A DNA stretch of 59,783 bases, from positions 251,753-311,535 of the forward strand of contig JBBHKE010002087.1 of assembly GCA_037447655.1 (NCBI GenBank), read 5' to 3'. Source of the stretch: Zygnema cylindricum (Eukaryota > Streptophyta > Zygnematophyceae > Zygnematales > Zygnemataceae). The notes beneath the pieces are model-generated. The model was not told the DNA's origin. It saw only the letters and a program-made list of their open reading frames with translations, and ran no database searches. A program made the translations under genes and the position numbers. Below are positions 52,874 to 59,783 of the stretch, piece by piece. Numbering within the stretch: the first letter of the stretch is position 1; each line of letters opens with the position of its first letter.

Positions 52874-53649
52874 CTATTTTGGTAAAATATCTCTACCTCT
52901 AAATCTGCCACTTTCTAAATATTGCGCCAGCCATGGCGTGCCTTTGATCCTCACTCTCTGTCTTTAAAGTGGAAATAAATTTGTGAAGTGAACTAATAAT
53001 TACCTCTTTTCAATAATTACTCTGTCCTTCGTCACTTTAAATATGTAACTGTTGTAGACGTCTACAAAATGGGCGACAGCGTACAAAATGAAATGTAGAT
53101 GACTACGAAACTTCTTAAAATTAATTACGTCTACAAAAATAGCGATTGTTGGAGACGACGAGTTTTTTTGACATTGTAGGTGTTTAGAGTTTTATAACAT
53201 TGTGAAGTCATGCTACTTTGTGACGTCGTTATTGCGTAAACTTTCGGCCATGGCTTCTCGATTTTTTTTCATCTTTTATCATTCAATATGCTATCAAACT
53301 ACGACCAAAGATATTAAAAAAAAACAAAAAAACTTTCATTTGATACCATTATTGTTGCATTTCGTTTAGAGAAAAGAGAAAGAAGAGCGGTCGAGTGAGA
53401 AAGATGGGAAGAGACGAGGATGACGTAAACTTTTGCTAAGGATCCATGAATGAAAGTGGAGGTTCGATACCACTGCAAATTTGTTTCCATGCATTCTTGT
53501 CATCTTCCTACGTACATGCGCATGACGAGCAAGGAAAATTATAGCGTGTACTATCCCTCTTGTAAATATTTTTGAAAATGTTTGACGCGTGCAATAACGT
53601 TTTCCTATCCGTCAATGTGGTATTACTTCTATTAAAATCACCTCGCGAG

Positions 53650-53816
53650 GTTGATATTTATCGGTTCCCGTGGTATCACGATAAGAAACATAAATTATCA
53701 GTTTTGTATGTCGATAACATTGGTAACGATATATTGTGCCAGTATATCGATTATATGTAAGCCAAAAAAAGGGACGTATCCGTTGTCGGCAAAACCCTAC
53801 CCATACACCACACTAA
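53650..53816. mobile_element. Truncated hAT-related non-autonomous element
   Basis: It ends ...GGCAAAACCCTACCCATACA then CCACACTA. The reverse complement matches 12,492-12,650, including the CGATATA motifs. The other end is missing. Confidence 0.65.
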
Positions 53817-54250
53817 TAAAAACATTGGTCAACCTCTTAATACAACGTTGATATCTTATAGGAAGTTACGTAACTCCGTAATATACCCTCCTCTCTTAGT
53901 ACTGAGGGACAAACAGACCAATCAAAGCATTTGTGCGTATAGGAAACCCGGACAATTCCCAATTTCCCACTTGAATAAATTGCTACACTGTATACACTAA
54001 ATTGTATCACGCAAAAAACAAATAAACTCTTTACAAAATGAAGTGTCGACATTTATGTTAGGCATTCGATAAATGTTGTCATGTAATTGTGGTCCAAGTG
54101 ACGATTCATCTTTCTTCCCGTCCATCGGATTCATTTCATCTCGCAGTTTTGTTTATCGCGCTAGGTACAATGCTAGTCCGGATTATCTAGATAAGATATC
54201 TGGCGCCCGATCATTCGGATCTCCGTAAGCAGCACCAGGTGTTAACCTAC
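53817..54250. other. Intergenic stretch, nothing recognised
   Basis: No credible frame, RNA or terminus found. Confidence 0.5.
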
Positions 54251-54737
54251 GGGTAACATTCCATTAGGCGGTCCCAGTAAATGTACAGACAAGTCTACTG
54301 ACAGCGTTTACTGGAAGTCCGCTCCATTTTGTTGGGCCAGTAACAAACCTTCATCAATTATGATTGAAGCCACATAGGTTAGAGTGGCAGGAGGCACATG
54401 GCATGTACGACGTGTAGGCCCGTGATTACTTGTTCAAAGTAGATATTTTTTTGCTTTTTCACGTGTACCAATGGTACTCATTTAGTGGGACACAACTCTC
54501 ATCGTGAGGAGAGTTGTATCCCACTGGATGATGTGCGCGATTGCTCCACAGATCTCAAAAAGTGAAATATCCAACGGTTAAGAATTACACCTACTTCATT
54601 AAAGCTTCTCGACAAGTTTCTAGTAACGATGTTTTGTCTGACAAATAAAAAAACTGGTACGACTCTGTATGGCTTTTGTACGAAAACGTACGGCGTCCAG
54701 TAACGTGCCCCATTTTTGGTCTAATGGAATGTTACCT
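54251..54737. mobile_element. Inverted-repeat element with central hairpin
   Basis: GGGTAACATTCCATTAGGCG at the left and CTAATGGAATGTTACC at the right. The interior shares CACATAGGTTAGAG, CACGTGTACCAATGG and the hairpin at 54,484-54,525 with the 14,672 element (inverse orientation). No clear target duplication. Confidence 0.7.
54484..54525. repeat. Palindrome with 17-bp arms
   Basis: AGTGGGACACAACTCTC pairs with GAGAGTTGTATCCCACT, 16 of 17. The sequence differs from the 14,866 palindrome in the lower stem but still pairs. Confidence 0.9.
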
Positions 54738-54939
54738 TTAGGGGATAAGGTACACAACAAGCCTTTTATGGTGACTTCCATTGATTCCGTACATCATTAC
54801 ATGTACTACAATGTTAACATGGATGACTTTATTCATTGAAGCTCATGTACACCTAAAAATTTTAAACCTGGGAATTTTACCGAGTCCTCAAAAATCCCCT
54901 CACAGTCTAAACTGCTATGCATCCATAACTTACTTATCA

Positions 54940-55395
54940 CTAACCGTACGGTCAAGCAACTTTACCGTCACGTTTCAAGTCGGTCACGTTTCATTATGGT
55001 CAATTTGTTGTAAAAGTACGTTTATTATACGGTGAAGAATTTGTCCGCTCACGTTTCAGTACAGTCACGTTTATGTAGGGACACACTATTGTACAGTCAC
55101 GTGTCAATACGCAATCCCATCACACGGAAGTACAAACACGGTTATCTATTGCCATCTTAGTGTACGGTAATGTTTCTGTACCGTCATGTTTCATTACGGT
55201 CACCATATTGTACGGTCAGATTACAATACCGTCACATTACTATACGATCGCAATATTGTCTGTCACGTATCTCTACGATATCATTTCTGTATGCTAACTA
55301 CGTTAAAGTTGCAGTGTAACCTTTTTGGACGAAAAGGTTTGATTACAGTAACATTTCCGTACAAAAACGTTTATGTGTAGTCACGTTTGAGGCAA
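54940..55395. repeat. Degenerate GTCACGTTT motif array
   Basis: About 20 variants of TACGGTCACGTTTC (for example CCGTCACGTTTC, GGTCACGTTTCATTA, CAGTCACGTTTATG, CCGTCATGTTTCATTA, AGTCACGTTTGAG) spaced about 15-30 bp. No frame is conserved. Confidence 0.75.
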
Positions 55396-55429
55396 GTCTG
55401 CTACAACACTGTAGTTTTGTTTGTTTCGA

Positions 55430-55677
55430 ATGACTAGGGGATGTCCTAATGAAATCGATACTTTGAAGAAGTATTTGGGACATTAGTGAAGATTCTCCGT
55501 ACTACTTTGATGAGCGTCCCTAACTCCTAATGTGCGAAAATGAAATCGGAACTTTGGAATGTGACGGTTGTAGACGTGGGTATAACTTGTGACGGTTGTA
55601 AACGTGGGTATAACTTGTGACGGTTGTAGACGTGGGTGTAAATTGTGACAATTGAATACGACTACGAAACTTCAAGA
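55430..55677. mobile_element. PIF/Harbinger-like element, left part
   Basis: TGACTAGGGGATGTCCTAAT, GAAGATTCTCCGTACTAC, and two to three copies of TTGTGACGGTTGTAGACGTG. It continues after the solo LTR at 56,672-57,235 (GTGACATTGTGACGTCTTGC, TTTCCGCCATGGTTTCCCGA). Confidence 0.7.
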
Positions 55678-55892
55678 TGTTGAAATCACTAGATTTAGGG
55701 GAGGTATTTTCTAGGTCTTAATCAGTTAAATTAGCTAAAAGAAAAGCACAGGCAAGTCTGCCTCCACCTTCTCTCTCTAACCCCCATACTTGTTTTAGTC
55801 ACTGAAAGAGAGAGAGGGCGGTGAGCCATGGCTGCCTCAGCTTCATAGGAAGGACTAAAGAGTGACCTAAGTCACTCTGAACAAAAGGTTGA

Positions 55893-55957
55893 GTCCGGCA
55901 GGACTCGAACCTCCGACGGACACAGCGAGGCGTAGCCGTCACCTCTTACCGGTCTGT
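55893..55957 (-). other. tRNA-like module in the solo LTR, antisense to the LTR
   Basis: Minus-strand GGTTCGAGTCC (complement of 55,901-55,911) is a near-consensus B box with four of five T-stem pairs. ACCGGTAAGAGGTGACGGCT stands at the A-box place. This is the best-preserved tRNA-like copy in the window. Confidence 0.6.
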
Positions 55958-56449
55958 CGTAGTATTCTGTTAGGATACATAGGGATTGGAGTCTATTTAA
56001 ACATTAGCTAGATCATTAATCCGATTAACGGGATAACAAAGTGCAGACATAGAAACTAGTTGACTTTCAATACGCACGCAACAAATGTACCGGACATTTG
56101 TTTTTCAATGGCGAGCATTTAAAGCCGGTTTGGATCCGACGGCCCGCATCACTACCGAGATCCCAGAATGGCCGCCTTGGCGCTTTTCGGACGTGATATG
56201 GCCTGGCGGCACGTGGCAAGGTATCATTGAGAAGAGGAAATCCCGAAGAACATGAGAACGAGTTCGAAGGAGAAAGACCTCCACTCCATGGCCTTGTTGT
56301 ACACAGGCCGTACAGAAAGTACATCGGCCTTAGTACCTTTCTGTACTGTACACTCTTCTGATTGGTTCGTACATCAGTAGATAAGGTTGTGAGAGGGTTT
56401 TAGGACTTACAGGATTGAGGAGGTAGCCGCCTCTCTCCCAACAAGCTTG

Positions 56450-56458
56450 TATAAATAT
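56450..56458 (+). promoter_or_regulatory. Solo LTR TATA box
   Basis: TATAAATATT preceded by AAGCTTG, about 70 bp upstream of the conserved hairpin block. Confidence 0.6.
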
Positions 56459-56671
56459 TGGCATCTTTGCCACTTGATATCTAATTGCCTGTTTGGGCAT
56501 TTTAAGAGATTCTTTTTGCTGTGGACTCAAAGGAGTCCAGACTGTACAGGGGTGCAGTCAGATTGTCTATTGGCCTGCTTGGGTAGAAGTGATCCAAATT
56601 GAAAGAGGGCTAGCCAAAAGCTATCTAGAACCTTCCTGAATTTTGTGATCCAATAGGGACAGAAAATGGCA

Positions 56672-57271
56672 CAGGATAGGTGACGTCTTTAAAAACAACG
56701 ACGATTGTACAACGTCGAGTTTTTTGTTGCATTGTAGATGTTTATGGTTTTGTGACATTGTGACGTCTTGCTCACTTGTGGCAACGTCGACATCATTGTT
56801 TCAATAACTTTCCGCCATGGTTTCCCGATTTAGTTTTTTTCGACTTTTCTCACTCGACTTCCCATAAAAATATGCCTAAAAAATGTCAAAATAATAAATT
56901 TTAAAATATCTTTCATTTTATACCAGTATTGTTGTGTCTCATTCTAAAAATTGTGAGATAAAAACGATAGTGTGAGAGGGAGAGGGGAGTGGCGACGACA
57001 ACGTAAAACTTTGCAAATGACCCAAGAATGAAAGTGGAGGTCTGAGACCCTTGCATTTTTTTTTCTGTACGTAAGCCTGACGGGTAGGGAGAAAAATAGC
57101 GAGTACTCTACCTCGTCCTAAAATTTTCCCACTCCTGTGGTGCGTGCGTGGATCGTTTGTCATTCGTTGTTTGGGTGATACTTGAGCCAAAATCACTTGG
57201 GGAGGTGATTTTTGATTCAATTTTATCATGGACATAATTCACTAGCTTGACGATCGAAAAGAGGAAAAAGA
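56672..57271. mobile_element. PIF/Harbinger-like element, right part
   Basis: Continues from 55,677. Homologous to 53,130-53,640 (GTTGCATTGTAGATGTTTAT, AAAGTGGAGGTCTGAGACCC, AATCACTTGGGGAGGTGATT). Cut on the right by Copia 4 near 57,271. Confidence 0.7.
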
Positions 57272-57499
57272 TGTAGAAATTAATGGTCTTTTAAAGTATT
57301 TTCTAGGTCTGAATAGAAATATAGAAAGAAGCCGAGGCAGTCTACCTCTAACTTCTCTCTCCAACTCTCAAACTTGTCGCAGTCACTGAGAAATTGGAGA
57401 GGAAGCTAGAGCCATGGCTACCTAGGCTATCCAGAGGTTTACGGGATATAAATATAAGTTTATTTATAATTAGGGGTTTATTTGCTAAAAGTTATGTCA

Positions 57500-57575
57500 T
57501 ACCTTGAGGATTTGATCCTGGAACCTGCCGGACGGTAAGCAGCCGGTAGCCGGTAGCTTTAACCGTTAAGTCTAG
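57500..57575 (-). other. tRNA-like module in Copia 4 LTR, antisense to the LTR
   Basis: Minus strand TAACGGTTAAAGC (A-box-like, 57,556-57,568) and GGATCAAATCC (B-box-like, 57,508-57,518), about 40 bp apart. Between them is a duplicated CCGGTAGCCGGTAG. Confidence 0.55.
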
Positions 57576-58318
57576 ACATAGTGTTACATAATGTAGGGTT
57601 TGATAATTAATTAAACATTAATACGTAAGATAGTTCATTTAACTGTAACAGTTTTACTGGAGAAATAGATCCAGTAATGTAAAAGTACGGACTACGATAC
57701 GGGTAAGAAACGAATACCGCGCATTTATTTATTTAGCGAAACGAATACCGCGCATGTATTTATCACGGCTACGATTAAATGTGAATTTAATCGGACGGCC
57801 GGAATTAAACGCCGAGATCGAGGAAGAGGATTTCGGCGGTTTTTGGTCATAGCCACATCGGATGACACGTGGCGGAATGACATTGGATCGCTGCATCTTC
57901 GAGGATTAAGGGAGCGAATCGGGATATACCACGTGTCGACATTTAGGCCATGTCGTACAATGTTCGTACAGAAAGTACACCGGTAGCTGTACTTTTGTGT
58001 ACGGAAGTATAATATGATTGGCTCCGTACATCAGTAGATAGATTCTGTGAGAGAGATATGAGTTAGAAAAATTAGGAGATAGGACCCCCTCTCCCAGAGA
58101 GCTTCTTTACAAAAGGTCAACTTTGACCCTCCATAACTTACTGCTCAGTGAAGCAAATTCATAGATTCTTTTTGCTATCGACTCAGGGGATTCTTGCCTT
58201 CACAGGGTTGAAGTTGGTTAGAGTTTTTGTCTGCCAGGGTGGCAGTTGTTCTTGCTGAAACACAAAGGGGTCAGGGTTATCCTAGAGGCTTCTTGGAAGC
58301 TGTCCACTCTGAGGACTT

Positions 58319-58338
58319 ATGGAGGTCTCAGATTTTCA
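58319..58338 (+). promoter_or_regulatory. gag start codon inside the LTR end
   Basis: ATGGAGGTCTCAGATTTTCA is the LTR terminus. The ATG is in frame across the primer site into gag (MEVSDFQVMGPPSRVPIFNG). The same frame relation holds in Copia 3 (METTKFHVIGPP) and in the Copia 1 LTRs. Confidence 0.75.
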
Positions 58339-58353
58339 GGTTATGGGCCCACC
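58339..58353 (+). other. Copia 4 primer-binding site, internal tRNA-Met type
   Basis: GGTTATGGGCCCACC starts directly after the LTR and matches 15 bases of the complement of the plant initiator tRNA-Met anticodon arm. Longest match of the three copies. Confidence 0.83.
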
Positions 58354-59326
58354 CTCTAGGGTACCAATCTTTAATGGAACTGGCTTCATATATTGGGAAA
58401 GTATGATGATAGGAGTTCTATGCGAAAAAAGGTTTTGGGGGATAGTTAGTGGACGATTAGGGCGTCCATCAAGTCTTGGAATTCCTCCAGGGTTTGAAGG
58501 AAGTAGATTCACAAAGAAAGCAGGTCCATCTTCAACAAAAGAGACAAAGGAAGGAGAGGTGGTGGACAAAGGAGCGGAGAAGGAGACGACCACACCAATA
58601 GCAATTGGTTCAGCATTCATGTCACCTATTCCGAGGAACGAGGAGAATGATACTCAAAACTAGGATTTCAACAATATGGCGGCAAAGAACTTCATCCTAC
58701 GCCATTTTACTCAAGGACTTGCATGTCCTCATTTGCACGTAGAAAGGCCATCCGATCTGTGGATGGCTCTCATACAGATGTACCGAAGTGGTACGATTCA
58801 GCAACAACAGTTGGCTGATCAGAAAGTTAAGGAATATGTATACAAAGGGGGGGAAATGTTAGATTTTTGCAATGAGCTTGCTACACTCTTCATGGAGCTA
58901 GAGAGTGCGGGAAAAGATTTTAGTGAAAAAGAAAAGGTTAATTGTTTACTGATGAAGTTACCCGATTAGTTCGAGAACATAGTCAACCGTGTGAAGGACT
59001 TGCCGGACTCAAGGTGGATATGGAACTTAGTGGTAAGGATCATTCTCGTTCGGGAGAATACGATTGAGATCCGAAGGGGAGGAAAGAGTGGCCAAGCCTT
59101 GGCAACTTCGACCGATTGGAGGAAGAAGGATTATCGGAAACCGGTCGGAAACTATGGGGGAAAGGAGCAGAAAAATCAAGCCGACGAGTTCGGGCTAAGG
59201 GCTCCCAAAGGTTTATGTCATTTTTGGAAGAAACCGGGGCACTATATGGCAAAGTACAATAAGCTAACCGAGCTTTAGTTAAAGGAGGGGCAGACCGGTG
59301 GTACCCTGAGAGGAAAGAAAAAAGCC

Positions 59327-59783
59327 CTTGTGACACAGGTACATGAGGCGGAATCCGAGGACGAGGACGATGAGCTGCTTTTGGATAAGGAGTTAGAGGC
59401 GAAAAACGAGGTCGAAATTCCACGAAGGCAGAAATGTGCTTACGGTGGATTGAAAGGTGAAGCAAGCTGGATTATAGATTCAGGAGCCTCCATGCACATG
59501 TGTATGGATAGGCACCTTTTCACTAAGATAAGAAAGATTCCCACCGTAGAGATAGAGTACAAGGATGGGAGGATAGTCACCACTACTCTTGTAGGATCGG
59601 TAGATCTGAAAGTGTTAGTAGAATGAAAGACATCCATATTAACATTCTCTGATGTATTTTTTATCCCGGAGCTGAACAAAAACCTTATCTTTACATCTGT
59701 ATTAGATGATAAGGGTTTTTCCACTAGCACTAGGGAAGGAGTCTTTACTGCTAGTTTTGAGGAGGATGTCTATTTCATTGCTG
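59327..59783 (+). pseudogene. Copia 4 protease and start of pre-integrase region
   Basis: An acidic stretch (ESEDEDDELLLDKELEAKNE), QKCAYGGLKGEASWIIDSGA with intact DSG, SMHMCMDRHLFTKIRK, then IPTVEIEYKDGRIVTTTLVG. TGA at 59,624 replaces a Gly/Arg-type codon. The frame continues with LTFSDVFFIPELNKNLIFTS and VLDDKGF to the window end. This is the only Copia 1/3/4 protease here that keeps its active site inside a long open frame. Confidence 0.9.

Larger units (their letters stand above)
46820..53015 (-). mobile_element. Copia 3: LTR retrotransposon of the half-tRNA lineage
   Basis: 6.2 kb on the minus strand: 5' LTR 52,128-53,015, primer site 52,113-52,126, gag, protease, integrase, RT, RNase H, 3' LTR 46,820-47,703. 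Flanks GTTAC (46,815-46,819) and ATTAC (53,016-53,020) are a near-perfect 5-bp duplication. LTRs are roughly 90-93 percent identical by eye over the first 400 bp, so the insertion is old. The closest relative in the window is Copia 1. Confidence 0.93.
52128..53015 (-). repeat. Copia 3 5' LTR
   Basis: 888 bp, homologous to 46,820-47,703. Its outermost base pair has changed (TATTGAAAAG instead of TGTTGAAAAG). It contains the TATA-like CTATAAAG at 52,351-52,358 (minus), the hairpin block near 52,270, and the tRNA-like module. Confidence 0.92.
55678..56671 (+). repeat. Solo LTR of the Copia 1/3/4 lineage
   Basis: 994 bp, TGTTGAAATC...AGAAAATGGCA. Flanks CAAGA (55,673-55,677) and CAGGA (56,672-56,676) form a 4/5 target duplication, and PIF/Harbinger-like sequence resumes on the far side. 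It shows TATAAATATT, the hairpin GGACTCAAAGGAGTCC (about 56,524-56,539) and the tRNA-like module. Its 3' terminus has ATA where the lineage has the gag ATG. Confidence 0.88.
57272..58338 (+). repeat. Copia 4 5' LTR
   Basis: TGTAGAAATTAATGG...CAGATTTTCA, 1067 bp, aligned at its start with the solo LTR (AAGTATTTTCTAGGTCTGAA) and at its end with Copia 3. It has the block CATAACTTACTGCTCAGTGA then TTCTTTTTGC, and a weaker form of the hairpin. The last 20 bp hold the gag ATG. Confidence 0.88.
58319..59326 (+). pseudogene. Copia 4 gag
   Basis: MEVSDFQVMGPPSRVPIFNG, an acidic Lys/Glu stretch, then FILRHFTQGLACPHLHVERP, SDLWMALIQMYRSGTIQQQQ, LADQKVKEYVYKGGEMLDFC, NELATLFMELESAGKDFSEK (UBN2-type gag), a basic region, and GLCHFWKKPGHYMAKYNKL. 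In that last motif the CCHC knuckle lacks its second and last ligands, as in Copia 3. Stops: TAG 58,661, TAG 58,967, TAG 59,276, all in one frame. The protein would form the particle that packages element RNA. Confidence 0.88.
57272..59783 (+). mobile_element. Copia 4: 5' half of a half-tRNA lineage element
   Basis: 5' LTR 57,272-58,338, primer site, gag and protease; the window ends in the pre-integrase region, so the 3' half and 3' LTR are outside. The polyprotein frame is the same from 58,319 to the window end and is broken only by four stop codons (58,661, 58,967, 59,276, 59,624), with no frameshift. That makes it the least decayed copy of the lineage here. Confidence 0.9.

Overview
The window is eukaryotic repeat-rich DNA, most likely from a plant (streptophyte). 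The grounds are plant-type Ty1/Copia polyproteins, primer-binding sites that match plant initiator tRNA-Met, a hAT transposon with a BED finger, and a T-rich intron with a clean acceptor. The RLE-type LINE is of a kind I associate with charophytes, mosses and other early-diverging lineages, but the species cannot be fixed from this sequence. Almost everything recognisable is transposable-element sequence at different stages of decay. Only one locus (about 21.7-23.9 kb) looks like a possible host gene.

Layout. (1) 1-12 kb: one minus-strand LINE (zinc finger, reverse transcriptase, restriction-like endonuclease) is cut into three pieces (8598-11264, 7482-7670, 1-759). The interruptions are a lone LTR (7671-8597) and a 6.7-kb Copia element (760-7476, 5-bp near-identical target duplication). 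A 71-bp tandem repeat (11770-12001) lies beyond the LINE 5' end. (2) 12-21 kb: no genes. This is a mosaic of short inverted-repeat elements (three families sharing a TACACCG terminus), PIF/Harbinger-like elements with TTA duplications, hAT-derived non-autonomous elements and simple repeats. (3) 21.7-23.9 kb: putative host gene with a 21-bp in-frame repeat. (4) 25.9-35.8 kb: a plus-strand Copia element (Copia 2) split inside its reverse transcriptase by a 4.5-kb hAT transposon (29691-34198) with a perfect 8-bp target duplication. (5) 36-46.8 kb: another MITE/hAT/Harbinger mosaic with nested insertions, a 10-N gap, a 40-bp tandem array and a purine tract. (6) 46.8-53.0 kb: Copia 3, minus strand, inside a Harbinger-like element. 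(7) 53-57.3 kb: element remnants and a solo LTR. (8) 57.3 kb to the end: the 5' half of Copia 4, plus strand.

The most interesting unit is the lineage formed by Copia 1, 3, 4 and the two solo LTRs. The full-length members appear to prime from the anticodon region of initiator tRNA-Met rather than its 3' end. The gag start codon lies in the last 20 bases of the LTR, and the frame reads through the primer site. The LTRs also carry a conserved short hairpin and an antisense tRNA-like module with A-box and B-box motifs. Copia 2, in the same window, uses conventional 3'-end tRNA-Met priming. All element proteins here are broken by stops, frameshifts or catalytic changes, so any present mobilisation would have to be in trans.
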